A DNA stretch of 64,000 nt. It comes from Robinsoniella sp. (GTDB taxonomy: Bacteria > Bacillota > Clostridia > Lachnospirales > Lachnospiraceae). Below the pieces are notes generated by a model that saw only the letters and a program-made list of their open reading frames with translations, ran no database searches and was not told the DNA's origin. A program made the position numbers and the translations under genes. Below are positions 43,296-53,427 of this stretch, in pieces. The stretch spans positions 1-64,000 of the forward strand of contig JAMPFB010000006.1 of NCBI GenBank assembly GCA_023664735.1, given 5' to 3'. The first letter of the stretch is position 1; each line of letters begins with the position of its first letter.

Positions 43296-46253
43296 ATGAA
43301 AAAACATTGCACATTGGGTAAGAAAAGTCTGGTAATTTTGATTGAAATGCTTTCCGTCCTTGGAATTGTGGGGATTGTCTGTTTTATGTACACAAGGTGC
43401 ATTATTGTAACAGATAATAAAAATTATAGCTTTTTGCTCAATCCCTTTGAGGAAGAAAATTACGAGGATTCGGACAGTCTGGCGGAAATGTTCGATAATG
43501 ATTCGGCGGATATGATTTATTATCTGGCACTGTGCCAGCAGTTTGAAAGCAATGGGGAATTTGATAAGGAAAAGACCATTGACCTGCTGGAATATTATTA
43601 TAGAAAACAGCCGGAAAGCATGGGAGTTTCCAGCAAGGGCGCTCTTGTATATAAGGTTCAGGATTTAATCAACTGGGGAAATACTTATGGGATAACAGTA
43701 TCAAATGGAATCGTGGATGAAAAATATTACCCCATAGGCGGCAATAGTGTATATGACAAGAACCTTGTTTATACTCTGGATAAAGCGCTTCCAAATGGTA
43801 TCTGGGGATTTGAACAGTCAAATGCCTCCAATGCGGCCGCCATCAATGTAAGCAGGAATACAGATACTCTTGTAGCAGTTCTTGCAGAAGAGCAGGCAAA
43901 AGCAGGTGAACAGGCAAAATCAGATGTTCAGAAGGAATATATCATAGATACAGATGCGAACGTTTCAGATAGTTCTAAGCTGGAGAAAGGTTTTGCTTCT
44001 CCGGAAGATGCCATTGGCTATCTATATATGTTTTTGGAAAATGATATGGATTCCCTAAGCAAAGAGGAATGCAGCAAGGGAGTGCAGGCTGTAACCTATT
44101 TATGTGAAGCAGGCTATTTTCCAAAGGAATTTGAAAAAGACCTGAGCGCTTCCGTAATGGAAGAGTTTGGCTATATTGGAGAGGAAAAAGGCCTCTTATA
44201 TCAGATCGCACAAATAGCGGCAGGCTATTTGGATACGGAAGAAAATTACACATTATTGGCCTATGAAATATATGAGAAGATACTCATTTCTGTAATTAAC
44301 GATTTAAAAATCAATTATGAAAGATATCAGGATTATAGGGATTATTTTGTAATCAATAAATTGAATTTTAAATATTTGTATCTTCCGGAAGAAGGAAAGG
44401 ACTACTATAGCAATCTGGAAATAGGAAATATAGAGCAGGCAAGGGAAATGGCAGAATATTTTAATGACGGACTGGCAGCCTGTGTAGTAATAGAGCCTGC
44501 AGCCAAGAACGTGGTTGAAAGAAGCTCTAATGTGACAATGAAATCCCTTCTGCCCATGCTGGATACAATGGGCTATGCGTTTCAGAAAAAGGGCGGCACC
44601 ATTTATTTGGGAGTGCTGGAAAACAGTATAGCAGGATTTGCCACTTATGATAAAAATGACCACTATGCAACGGCACAAAGGGCTTATGCGAATTTTCGCA
44701 GCGAGTTCAGGGCGTATTTGTTTCTGGCAGGTATTCTTTTAGTCATAGCGGTAGTTTTCTTTGTTCTTTATTCCTGCATGTGCGGGCATCGTGCATGGTA
44801 TAAGGTGGCAAAAGAGGATGGAACAAAAACCAGAAGGCTGGTTGTGGAGGAAGAGCCGTCCCGTATGAAATATTTTGATAAATTATTTACGGAGGTGGGT
44901 CTGGGAGCAGGGCTTGCCCTATTGATAGCTTTGACAATCGGATTTATAGGGATAGTAGAATACCTGCTGAGCATGGAAAATTTCCTTTTCATCATTAAAA
45001 ACCGCATGGTTTTAGTTGGACTTTTGGTTTATACGGGAATCTTTTACGGAATTTGGCTTTTCTTTTATGGAAGTCTGGTACGCAGAATAAAGCTGGGTAT
45101 TTTATGGAAGGAAAGTCTGTGCGCTTTCCTGCTTGGAAAGATAAGAAGCCTGTTTCAGTGGATAAAGGAGCTGCTCACATCAGCCTATTACAACAGGGGG
45201 ATTGTATCGAAAATTTGTTTGTTTTATATTCCGCTTATGTTTGGCAATTCCATTTTGATTATGATAGGCACGTTATTTTTTGATAGCGCCGATGAAGAAA
45301 TGGGGGTTCTTTTGTATTTGATGTCTATGATTGGAAGTGGAGTATTTTTGTATTTTGTTTATAAAAATAATGTAAGACATCAGGAAATTATTGACGGAAT
45401 CGAAAAAATCAATGGTGGGGAATTTGCATTTCAGTTAAATACGGAGCAGATGAAGGGAGATAATTTAAAGCTGGCGGAAGCGGTCAATCATATTGGCACA
45501 GGAATCAAGCAGGCAGTGGAAATAAGCATGAAGGATGAACGTTTAAAGGCTGATTTAATTACGAATGTCTCTCACGATATTAAGACGCCCCTTACTTCTA
45601 TTATTAACTATGTAGACCTGCTAAAACGGGAAAATGTCCAAAACGATACGGTGAAAGAATATATTGAAGTGCTGGATGTGAAATCCCAAAGATTGAAGCA
45701 GCTAACGGAGGATTTAGTGGAGGCAAGCAAAATCTCCTCTGGAAATATTACGCTGGTATTTGAGAGACTTCACGTAGTGGAGCTTATGAATCAGATAATT
45801 GGAGAATTTTCCGAAAAATTTCAGGAAAAAAATCTGAATGTGATTGCGAATTTCATGGACAGGGATGCCGTAATCTTAGCAGACGGAAGAAGAATGTGGA
45901 GGGTATTTGAAAACCTGTTTGGAAATATTTATAAATATGCCATGCCCGGAACAAGAGTGTATCTGGAAGTATACCAGATGAGCGGAAAAATCTACACCGC
46001 CATCAAAAATATTTCCCTGCAGCCTTTGAATATTGAGGCAGAGGAATTAACCGAACGATTCATAAGAGGAGATATTTCAAGAAGCACAGAAGGCAGCGGA
46101 CTGGGGCTGTCCATTGCAAAGAGCCTTGTAATTGCCCAGCAGGGAGAATTTAAGATTTATCTGGATGGGGATTTGTTTAAGGTTACGATTGTATTTCAGC
46201 AGGAGGATGAGGAAGTAAAGGAGGAAGAGAAGACAGAGGAAGCGGTTGAGTAG
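43296..46253 (+). CDS. Large membrane sensor histidine kinase
   Basis: A 985-residue kinase. One N-terminal helix, a long exported sensor region (residues about 35-465), a second helix near 475-500, four more helices (about 535-700), a linker, the HisKA motif NVSHDIKTPLTSI with His760 and a HATPase domain (N-box ENLFGNIYKYAM; G-box GSGLGLSIAK). The exported part is about 430 residues with no domain I can name. The ATG at 43296 has GGAG six bases upstream; 43284 is an alternative start. Confidence 0.93.
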   Translation: MKKHCTLGKKSLVILIEMLSVLGIVGIVCFMYTRCIIVTDNKNYSFLLNPFEEENYEDSDSLAEMFDNDSADMIYYLALCQQFESNGEFDKEKTIDLLEYYYRKQPESMGVSSKGALVYKVQDLINWGNTYGITVSNGIVDEKYYPIGGNSVYDKNLVYTLDKALPNGIWGFEQSNASNAAAINVSRNTDTLVAVLAEEQAKAGEQAKSDVQKEYIIDTDANVSDSSKLEKGFASPEDAIGYLYMFLENDMDSLSKEECSKGVQAVTYLCEAGYFPKEFEKDLSASVMEEFGYIGEEKGLLYQIAQIAAGYLDTEENYTLLAYEIYEKILISVINDLKINYERYQDYRDYFVINKLNFKYLYLPEEGKDYYSNLEIGNIEQAREMAEYFNDGLAACVVIEPAAKNVVERSSNVTMKSLLPMLDTMGYAFQKKGGTIYLGVLENSIAGFATYDKNDHYATAQRAYANFRSEFRAYLFLAGILLVIAVVFFVLYSCMCGHRAWYKVAKEDGTKTRRLVVEEEPSRMKYFDKLFTEVGLGAGLALLIALTIGFIGIVEYLLSMENFLFIIKNRMVLVGLLVYTGIFYGIWLFFYGSLVRRIKLGILWKESLCAFLLGKIRSLFQWIKELLTSAYYNRGIVSKICLFYIPLMFGNSILIMIGTLFFDSADEEMGVLLYLMSMIGSGVFLYFVYKNNVRHQEIIDGIEKINGGEFAFQLNTEQMKGDNLKLAEAVNHIGTGIKQAVEISMKDERLKADLITNVSHDIKTPLTSIINYVDLLKRENVQNDTVKEYIEVLDVKSQRLKQLTEDLVEASKISSGNITLVFERLHVVELMNQIIGEFSEKFQEKNLNVIANFMDRDAVILADGRRMWRVFENLFGNIYKYAMPGTRVYLEVYQMSGKIYTAIKNISLQPLNIEAEELTERFIRGDISRSTEGSGLGLSIAKSLVIAQQGEFKIYLDGDLFKVTIVFQQEDEEVKEEEKTEEAVE

Positions 46254-46283
46254 AAAAATACTAAAGCGTGAATTCATTACACA

Positions 46284-46519
46284 GCAGGAGCCGGCATATA
46301 TAACAAGGTAACAGTTCGCCCACGGCAAGCGGAAGGGCATACAGAGCATGTTTTCTTAAGGAGCCCTTATAAAAACGCCAGCGCTTAGCGAGGTATTTTC
46401 GAGCTTAGCACTGTTGCGTTTTTATAGAGCGAGAGCGTGGCGACGTAGAAAACATGCTCTGTGTGCCCTTCCGCTTGCCGTGGGCGAACTGTTACCTTGT
46501 TATATATGCCGGCTCCTGC
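46284..46519. repeat. F1 element with an extended palindrome
   Basis: The F1 unit (GTAACAGTTCGCCC at 46308 to GGGCGAACTGTTAC at 46495) is embedded in a longer perfect inverted repeat: GCAGGAGCCGGCATATATAA on the left and TTATATATGCCGGCTCCTGC on the right. The total is 236 bp with arms of about 95 bp or more. It fills the 300-base convergent gap between the kinase and prs. Confidence 0.85.
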
Positions 46520-46553
46520 GTCCCTTTGCCAAAAGCCAGCGCAATTCTCAACT

Positions 46554-47741
46554 TCAAATCAATATATCTTCCCTCGCATTATACTTCTTTAGCAAATCCT
46601 GGATCTTCTTTGTAGGCGTCAGTACATTTTCCATAGAGCTGTCATGATTCATAAAATCAATAATGCTTGCAAGGAATTTGCTCATGTCTGCTTCCACGAA
46701 ATAAGGGCGTTCCTTCAGCTCTGGAGGCAGATAAGTCAGGTTAGTAGTAATGACTTTTTCAAAACAGCATTCTTCGTAGGCCTTGTCAAATGCGGCAAGC
46801 CCCTCGGTAAATAAGCCAAAGGTGCAGCAGATGAATACCCGTTTGGCATTCATTGCCTTTAGCTGCTTTGCAGTATCAATCATGCTTCCGCCGGAAGCAA
46901 TCATGTCATCTATAATGATGACGTCTTTTCCGTCAACGTTATCTCCTAAAAATTCATGGGCAACAATGGGATTTTTGCCGTTTACGATAGTGGTGTAGTC
47001 CCGGCGTTTATAAAACATACCGGTATCTACCCCTAAAACAGTGGAAAAATAAACCGCCCTGTCAAGAGCGCCCTCATCAGGGCTGATGACGATAGTATGC
47101 TCTTTATCAATAATCAAATCCTTTTCATAGCGCAGCAGAGAACGGATAAATTGATAAGGCGGGGTGAAATTATCAAAGCCGCAAAGAGGAGTGGCATTTT
47201 GTACACGGGGATCGTGGGCATCAAAAGTAATGAAATTATTTACCCCCATATTGCTCAATTCCTCTAAGGCATAAGCACAGTCCAAAGACTCCCTGCCACT
47301 TCTTTTATGCTGCCGGCCTTCATATAAAAATGGCATGATTACGTTAATGCGGTTTGCCTTGCCGGTAGCCGCAGCAATGACACGCTTTAAATCCTGAAAA
47401 TGGTCATCAGGAGATTTATGGTTTACATAACCATTAACTGTATAAGTAATGCTGTGGTTACACACATCTACCATAATATACAAATCTTTTCCACGAATGG
47501 ATTCGTTTAATACACCTTTCCCTTCGCCGCTGCCAAAGCGGGGAGTGGAGAAATCCACTAAATAGTTGTCTTCTGCATAGCCTACGAAAGCAGGCTCATC
47601 CTTTGCAATGTTTTGTACATTTTTTCTGAATTCTACCAGATAATCATTGATATGCTTTCCCAGTGCTGTACAGCTTTCCAAAGCTATGATTTTTAAGGGC
47701 GCCACTGGAAATGCCTTTTCAAGTTCGCTTAAATTCGGCAT
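46554..47741 (-). CDS. prs: Ribose-phosphate pyrophosphokinase
   Basis: A 395-residue PRPP synthase. Visible motifs are NVIMPFLYEGRQHKR, FDAHDPR, the SPDEGALDRA segment and the PRPP-binding loop IIIDDMIASGGSM. It is about 80 residues longer than the canonical enzyme (315), with extra residues at the N-terminus and in the middle, as in the divergent class found in Clostridia. It makes PRPP for nucleotide, His and Trp synthesis. Single-gene minus-strand unit. Confidence 0.92.
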   Translation of the reverse strand: MPNLSELEKAFPVAPLKIIALESCTALGKHINDYLVEFRKNVQNIAKDEPAFVGYAEDNYLVDFSTPRFGSGEGKGVLNESIRGKDLYIMVDVCNHSITYTVNGYVNHKSPDDHFQDLKRVIAAATGKANRINVIMPFLYEGRQHKRSGRESLDCAYALEELSNMGVNNFITFDAHDPRVQNATPLCGFDNFTPPYQFIRSLLRYEKDLIIDKEHTIVISPDEGALDRAVYFSTVLGVDTGMFYKRRDYTTIVNGKNPIVAHEFLGDNVDGKDVIIIDDMIASGGSMIDTAKQLKAMNAKRVFICCTFGLFTEGLAAFDKAYEECCFEKVITTNLTYLPPELKERPYFVEADMSKFLASIIDFMNHDSSMENVLTPTKKIQDLLKKYNAREDILI

Positions 47742-47851
47742 AATTTGTCCTTTCCAACATGAATCAGTTCATTTTGACAACAGTCAACAATTATTTTATA
47801 TCATTATGGTAGTGACACGTCAAGGAATTTTTAGTAGAATAAAATAAGATG

Positions 47852-48047
47852 GTAACAGTTCAGCCACAGGCGTTAAAGCGGGTTTTCTGCAGAGCATGTT
47901 TTCTGCGTCGCCACGCTTTCGCTCTATAAAAACGCAGCAGTGCTAAGCTCGAAAAGACCTCGCTAAGCACTGGCGTTTTTCTAAGGGCTCCTTCAGAAAA
48001 CATGCTCTGCAGAAAACCCGCTTTAACGCCTGTGGCCAAACTGCTTC
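47852..48047. repeat. F1 palindromic element, full copy
   Basis: About 196 bp, ends GTAACAGTTCAGCC and GGCCAAACTGCTTC (the right end partly decayed). The variable arm CAGGCGTTAAAGCGGGTTTTCTGC pairs perfectly with its partner. Same core orientation as the 42.3 kb copy. It fills the divergent gap between prs and the radical SAM gene, reaching to 42 bases before that start. Confidence 0.85.
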
Positions 48048-48088
48048 ATAGGATGAAACAGGAAAAAAACAAGCATGAAGGGAAACAA

Positions 48089-49456
48089 ATGAAACAAAAA
48101 GGGCATATTATAAAGGCAGTGGAATCTGGCAGCATCGGAGAAGAGCTGGGAATTGAACCGGGAGACAGCCTTCTTTCTGTCAATAAGGAAGAACCGGAGG
48201 ATGTTTTTGATTATCAGTTCATGATACAGGAGGAATATTTAGAAATCCTCATAGAGAAAAATACGGCACGTTATGGCACGAAGGAGGAGCCGGAGCAGTG
48301 GCTTTTAGAAATTGAAAAGGAAGAGTGGGAGGATTTGGGAATTGAGTTTGAAAACGGCTTGATGGATGAATATCGTTCCTGCCACAATAAATGTATTTTT
48401 TGCTTTATTGACCAAATGCCAAAAGGGATGAGGGAAACTCTTTACTTTAAAGATGATGATTCCAGACTTTCCTTTTTGCAGGGCAATTATATAACACTGA
48501 CAAATATGTCAGAAAAGGATTTGGATAAAATCATAAAATACCATTTGTCCCCCATCAATATTTCCTTTCAGACCATGAATCCAGAATTAAGGTGCAAAAT
48601 GCTTCATAACCGCTTTGCTGGAGATGCATTAAAAAAAGTAGACAGGCTGTATGAAGCAGGCATTACCTTAAATGGGCAGATTGTGCTTTGCAAAGGAGTC
48701 AATGACGGGGCAGAGCTGGAGTACAGCATAGAGGAACTGACAAAATACCTTCCTAATCTGGAAAGTGTTTCAGTAGTTCCGGTAGGCTTAAGCAAGTACC
48801 GGGAAGGTCTTTACCCTTTGGAGCCTTTTACAAAGCAGGATGCCTTACAAGTGCTTGATATCATTCACAGGTGGCAGGAAAAGATTTATAAGGAATATGG
48901 TATGCATTTTATCCATGCCAGTGACGAATGGTATATTCTGGCAGGGCAGGAGCTGCCTCCTGCCGCCAAGTATGACGGGTACTTACAGCTTGAAAATGGT
49001 GTAGGCATGATACGGCTTATGATGGATGAATTTTACCAGTCCATAGAGGATTACAAGTTAGCCGTTGCTAACGGGAGAAGAAAAGACCAAAGGAAAGAGA
49101 TAGAAAAGAAAATTTCCATAGCAACCGGAAAGCTTGCTTGTCCCTTTATAACGGAAATCGCAAAAAAGCTTATGGAGCTGTTTCCTAAGGTGTCCATACA
49201 GGTATATGGGATTACAAATGATTTTTTTGGAGAGATGATTACCGTATCCGGGCTTTTAACGGGGCAGGATATAAAGAAGCAGCTTACGGGACAGGATTTG
49301 GGGGAAAGGCTGTGGCTTCCCCAAAATGTGCTAAGGGCAGGAGAAACGGTATTTTTGGATGATTTCACGTTGGAAGAGTTGGAAATTGCTTTACAAGTTC
49401 CCATAGATATTGTAAAATCAAGCGGATATGAGTTTTTGAATCTGCTGCTGCAGTAA
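48089..49456 (+). CDS. DUF512 radical SAM protein with PDZ-like domain
   Basis: A 455-residue protein. An N-terminal PDZ-like segment (GSIGEELGIEPGDSLLSVN) is followed by a radical SAM cluster motif CHNKCIFCFI near residue 95 and the C-terminal DUF512 region. Function unknown; it precedes der in many Clostridia. The ATG at 48089 follows AAGGGA; earlier in-frame starts lie in the F1 element. Confidence 0.88.
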   Translation: MKQKGHIIKAVESGSIGEELGIEPGDSLLSVNKEEPEDVFDYQFMIQEEYLEILIEKNTARYGTKEEPEQWLLEIEKEEWEDLGIEFENGLMDEYRSCHNKCIFCFIDQMPKGMRETLYFKDDDSRLSFLQGNYITLTNMSEKDLDKIIKYHLSPINISFQTMNPELRCKMLHNRFAGDALKKVDRLYEAGITLNGQIVLCKGVNDGAELEYSIEELTKYLPNLESVSVVPVGLSKYREGLYPLEPFTKQDALQVLDIIHRWQEKIYKEYGMHFIHASDEWYILAGQELPPAAKYDGYLQLENGVGMIRLMMDEFYQSIEDYKLAVANGRRKDQRKEIEKKISIATGKLACPFITEIAKKLMELFPKVSIQVYGITNDFFGEMITVSGLLTGQDIKKQLTGQDLGERLWLPQNVLRAGETVFLDDFTLEELEIALQVPIDIVKSSGYEFLNLLLQ

Positions 49457-49480
49457 GTAGGATAAGAAAAGGAGTTTTGT

Positions 49481-50815
49481 ATGGGAAAGAAAAAAAGAAA
49501 GCCGGTGGTTGCAGTAGTGGGACGTCCTAATGTGGGAAAATCCACGCTATTCAATGCTCTGGCAGGTGAGATGATTTCCATTGTAAAGGACACGCCGGGA
49601 ATTACAAGAGACCGGATTTATGCAGACGTGACATGGCTGGATACAGGCTTTACCTTAATTGATACAGGCGGAATCGAGCCTGACAGCAAAGATATTATTT
49701 TATCTCAGATGCGGGAACAGGCACAGATTGCCATAGATACGGCAGATGTGATTTTGTTTATGGTAGATGTAAAGCAGGGACTGGTGGATGCGGATGCAAA
49801 GGTGGCGGACATGCTGCGCCGTTCCCATAAGCCGGTGCTTCTGGTTGTGAATAAAGTGGATGATTTTAATAAATATATGGCAGATGTATATGAATTTTAC
49901 AATCTGGGGATTGGAGACCCGATTCCCGTTTCTGCAGCAAACCGTTTAGGCATAGGAGATATGCTGGATCAGGTGCTTGAGCACTTTAATCAGGAGGAGC
50001 TGGAGGAGGAAGAGGATGAAAGGCCCAGAATTGCCATTGTAGGAAAGCCCAATGTGGGGAAATCTTCCATTATCAATAAGCTGATTGGAGAAAACCGGGT
50101 TATTGTTTCAGACATTGCCGGAACTACAAGGGATGCCATTGATACAGAAGTGCTTCACAATCAAAAGGAATATGTATTTATTGATACGGCAGGGCTTCGG
50201 AGAAAAAACAAAATCAAAGAAGAGCTGGAACGTTATATGATTGTCCGTACCGTTACGGCTGTGGAACGGGCGGATGTGGTAGTGTTAGTCATAGATGCAA
50301 AAGAAGGGGTAACGGAGCAGGATGCCAAAATTGCCGGAATTGCCCATGAAAGAGGAAAAGGTGTCATCATTGCAGTCAATAAGTGGGATTTGATTGAAAA
50401 GGATGATAAGACCATCTACCGTTTTACGGAAAAGGTCAGGAACGTGCTTTCCTATATGCCTTATGCGGAGCTGATTTTCATTTCGGCAAAGACCGGGCAG
50501 AGGCTTCCAAAGCTTTATGACCTGATTGATACGGTTATTGAAAACCATGCCCTGCGCATAGGAACCGGCGTGCTCAATGAAATCATGACAGAGGCGGTGG
50601 CATTGCAGCAGCCCCCTTCCGATAAGGGAAAACGCCTGCGGCTTTATTATATTACGCAGGTAGCAGTAAAACCCCCTACCTTTGTTATTTTTGTCAATGA
50701 CAAAGAGCTTATGCACTTTTCTTACACCAGATATATAGAGAACCGGATTCGGGAAGCATTTGGATTTCGGGGGACTCCTCTTAAATTTATTATTAGAGAG
50801 CGAAAGGACAAATAA
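49481..50815 (+). CDS. der: Ribosome-associated GTPase Der (EngA)
   Basis: A 444-residue protein with two tandem GTPase domains, P-loops GRPNVGKST (residue about 13) and GKPNVGKSS (about 188), and a C-terminal KH-like domain. Essential for 50S assembly. AAAAGGAG precedes the ATG; plsY begins 2 bases after its stop. Confidence 0.97.
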   Translation: MGKKKRKPVVAVVGRPNVGKSTLFNALAGEMISIVKDTPGITRDRIYADVTWLDTGFTLIDTGGIEPDSKDIILSQMREQAQIAIDTADVILFMVDVKQGLVDADAKVADMLRRSHKPVLLVVNKVDDFNKYMADVYEFYNLGIGDPIPVSAANRLGIGDMLDQVLEHFNQEELEEEEDERPRIAIVGKPNVGKSSIINKLIGENRVIVSDIAGTTRDAIDTEVLHNQKEYVFIDTAGLRRKNKIKEELERYMIVRTVTAVERADVVVLVIDAKEGVTEQDAKIAGIAHERGKGVIIAVNKWDLIEKDDKTIYRFTEKVRNVLSYMPYAELIFISAKTGQRLPKLYDLIDTVIENHALRIGTGVLNEIMTEAVALQQPPSDKGKRLRLYYITQVAVKPPTFVIFVNDKELMHFSYTRYIENRIREAFGFRGTPLKFIIRERKDK

Positions 50816-50817
50816 AA

Positions 50818-51477
50818 ATGGAACGGATTATTTGCTTGGGAATTGGTTATTTATTTGGATTGTTTCAGACGGCCTTTATTTACGGAAAGGCTCATGGAAT
50901 TGATATCCGTCAGCATGGCAGCGGCAATGCCGGAACCACCAATGCGCTTAGAGTATTAGGGAAAAAAGCAGGATTGATTGTATTTTTGGGGGATGTTTTT
51001 AAAACGGTGCTTGCCATGGTAATCTGCAGGCTGCTTTTTCAAAACAGTGCACCGCAAATGCTGCCTCTGCTTTCCCTGTATGCCGGTGCGGGAGTTATTT
51101 TGGGACATAACTTTCCTTTTTATATGAAGTTTAAGGGAGGAAAAGGCATTGCGGCAACGGCAGGGCTGGTAACCGCATTTGACTGGCGGTTCATGCTGGT
51201 GTCACTTGTATTGTTCTGCCTTGCGTTTTTCCTTACCAATTATGTATCACTGGGCTCCTTGCTTGTATATGCAGGATTTATGGTGCAGCTTGTAGTGTTT
51301 GGACAGATGGGTAAATTCCACATGGAGCAGAATCTGGTTTATGAGCTGTATGCAGTTGGCGCTTTTTTAACCATTATGGCTTATGTAAAGCATAGGGAAA
51401 ACATCAAGCGGCTTTTAAAGGGAGAGGAAAGGAAGACATATCTACATAAGAAGAATAAAGAGGAAATCAATCAGTAA
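50818..51477 (+). CDS. plsY: Glycerol-3-phosphate acyltransferase
   Basis: A 219-residue membrane protein with about five helices. The active-site motif HGSGNAGTTNALRVLGKKAG and the second loop KFKGGKGIAAT are typical of PlsY, which acylates glycerol-3-phosphate with acyl-phosphate in phospholipid synthesis. It groups with gpsA, which supplies its substrate. Confidence 0.95.
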   Translation: MERIICLGIGYLFGLFQTAFIYGKAHGIDIRQHGSGNAGTTNALRVLGKKAGLIVFLGDVFKTVLAMVICRLLFQNSAPQMLPLLSLYAGAGVILGHNFPFYMKFKGGKGIAATAGLVTAFDWRFMLVSLVLFCLAFFLTNYVSLGSLLVYAGFMVQLVVFGQMGKFHMEQNLVYELYAVGAFLTIMAYVKHRENIKRLLKGEERKTYLHKKNKEEINQ

Positions 51478-51576
51478 ATAGGTTGAAAAAACAGGCAATT
51501 GTGAAACACCCCGCAGCCCGGATCTGCTTCTGCGATTGTCTAAAATATTTACATAAAAGAATGGGAGGATTTGGGA

Positions 51577-52584
51577 ATGGCAAAAATCAGCGTAATTGGA
51601 GCAGGAAGCTGGGGAACTGCACTGGCGCTCTTATTATCAAAAAACGGGCATGAGGTAAACGTATGGTCCATTATGGAAGAGGAAGTAAACATGCTTACGG
51701 AAAAAAGGGAGCATACGGAAAAGCTTCCCGGTGTGAAGCTTCCAGAAAGCATGACCTTTACTACGGATTTGGAGCAGTCGGTGAAAGGAAAGGACCTGCT
51801 TGTGCTGGCGGTGCCTTCTCCTTTTACAAGAAGCACCTCCAAAAGCATGTGCCCTTTTGTGGAAGAGGGGCAGCTTATTGTGAATGTGGCAAAGGGGGTA
51901 GAGGAAGCCACTCTTATGACCCTTTCTGAAATCATTGAACAGGAAATACCAAAGGCGGAAGTAGCAGTTCTTTCTGGACCGTCTCACGCAGAGGAGGTTG
52001 GCAGAGGGCTGCCTACTACCTGTGTGGCAGGCGCCAAAACAAAGAAAACAGCGGAATATATTCAGGAAATCTTCATGAATGAGGTGTTCCGTGTATATAC
52101 AAGCCCGGATATCATTGGAATCGAACTGGGAGGCGCCTTGAAAAACGTGGTGGCATTAGCAGCCGGAATTGCTGATGGGCTGGGCTATGGTGATAATACG
52201 AAAGCGGCGCTGATTACAAGAGGAATTACGGAAATTGCCAGACTTGGCACGAAAATGGGAGGAGAGTACAAGACTTTTGCAGGACTGACCGGAATCGGCG
52301 ACCTGATTGTCACCTGCGCTTCCGTTCATTCCAGAAACCGTCGAGCAGGCACCTTGATTGGAAAAGGCTATTCCATGGAAGAAGCCATGAAGGAAGTAAA
52401 AATGGTAGTGGAAGGCGTTTATTCCGCCAAGGCTGCCATGGGGCTTGCCAAAAAGTATCAGGTATCGCTGCCTATCATTGAACAGGTAAATCAGGTGCTT
52501 TTTGAAAATAAGCCTGCGGATGAAGCGGTAAGAGAGTTGATGCTTCGGGATAAAAGAGAGGAAGACGAAGCACTGGAATGGTAA
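51577..52584 (+). CDS. gpsA: Glycerol-3-phosphate dehydrogenase [NAD(P)+]
   Basis: A 335-residue enzyme with the NAD(P)-binding motif GAGSWGTALA at the N-terminus and the catalytic lysine in ALKNVVALAAGIADGLG near residue 190. It reduces dihydroxyacetone phosphate to glycerol-3-phosphate for PlsY. The ATG at 51577 has GGGAGG eight bases upstream. Confidence 0.97.
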   Translation: MAKISVIGAGSWGTALALLLSKNGHEVNVWSIMEEEVNMLTEKREHTEKLPGVKLPESMTFTTDLEQSVKGKDLLVLAVPSPFTRSTSKSMCPFVEEGQLIVNVAKGVEEATLMTLSEIIEQEIPKAEVAVLSGPSHAEEVGRGLPTTCVAGAKTKKTAEYIQEIFMNEVFRVYTSPDIIGIELGGALKNVVALAAGIADGLGYGDNTKAALITRGITEIARLGTKMGGEYKTFAGLTGIGDLIVTCASVHSRNRRAGTLIGKGYSMEEAMKEVKMVVEGVYSAKAAMGLAKKYQVSLPIIEQVNQVLFENKPADEAVRELMLRDKREEDEALEW

Positions 52585-52617
52585 ATGGCAATATCAAATA
52601 AAAATAAGGAGAAAACA

Positions 52618-53427
52618 ATGGGCACGAATTTTCAATCAACACAGGATTATGTAGCGAGCAGGGAGCTGATGGACAGCGTGAACGTGGCAATGGCATTGGA
52701 AAAGCCACTTTTAATAAAAGGCGAGCCGGGAACCGGAAAGACCATGCTGGCAAAGGCGGTGGCAAATTCCCTTTCCATGGATTTGATTATTTGGAATATC
52801 AAGTCCACCACCAAGGCGCAGGAGGGCTTATATACCTATGACACCATCCAGCGTCTGTATGACGGGCAGTTTGGGGAAGAGGGAGTAGACGACATTGCAA
52901 AATATATCAAGCTGGGAAAGCTGGGAGAAGCTTTTGAGCGGCAGGAGCAGGTAGTTCTTTTAATTGATGAAATCGATAAGGCAGATTTGGAATTTCCAAA
53001 CGATTTGCTTTGGGAGTTGGACCAGATGGAATTTTATATTCCGGAAACGAAAAGAACTGTAAAGGCAAAGCAGCGCCCGATTGTTATTATTACCTCCAAT
53101 GCGGAAAAGGAGCTGCCTGATGCCTTCCTTAGAAGGTGCATTTTTCATTATATTGATTTCCCCAAGGCGGATTTGATGGCGGAAATCGTAAAGACCCATT
53201 TTCCTAATATAGAAGAAAACCTGTTAAAAAATGCCATGGAGGTATTTTACTGGATCAGGGGAATCCGTGATGTGCGAAAGAAACCAAGCACTTCTGAGCT
53301 GATTGACTGGCTCAATGCCCTGCAGATGAACGGTATTCCAACGGAAACCTTAAAGAAGGAGCTTCCGTTCTTAGGCGTAGTCATTAAAAAAGATGAAGAT
53401 TTAGAAGCGGTGCGACATTATGTTTAA
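52618..53427 (+). CDS. MoxR-family AAA+ ATPase
   Basis: A 269-residue ATPase with Walker A GEPGTGKT near residue 36, Walker B VVLLIDEIDKAD and sensor segments (IVIITSNAEKELPDAFLRRC). MoxR proteins act as chaperones for metal insertion or protein assembly together with VWA-domain partners, which is encoded next with an 8-base overlap. The start at 52618 has AAGGAG upstream. Confidence 0.93.
   Translation: MGTNFQSTQDYVASRELMDSVNVAMALEKPLLIKGEPGTGKTMLAKAVANSLSMDLIIWNIKSTTKAQEGLYTYDTIQRLYDGQFGEEGVDDIAKYIKLGKLGEAFERQEQVVLLIDEIDKADLEFPNDLLWELDQMEFYIPETKRTVKAKQRPIVIITSNAEKELPDAFLRRCIFHYIDFPKADLMAEIVKTHFPNIEENLLKNAMEVFYWIRGIRDVRKKPSTSELIDWLNALQMNGIPTETLKKELPFLGVVIKKDEDLEAVRHYV

Noticed and set aside
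46284..46519. Complete insertion sequence
   Set aside because: No element contains a frame long enough for a transposase, and no target duplication was visible.
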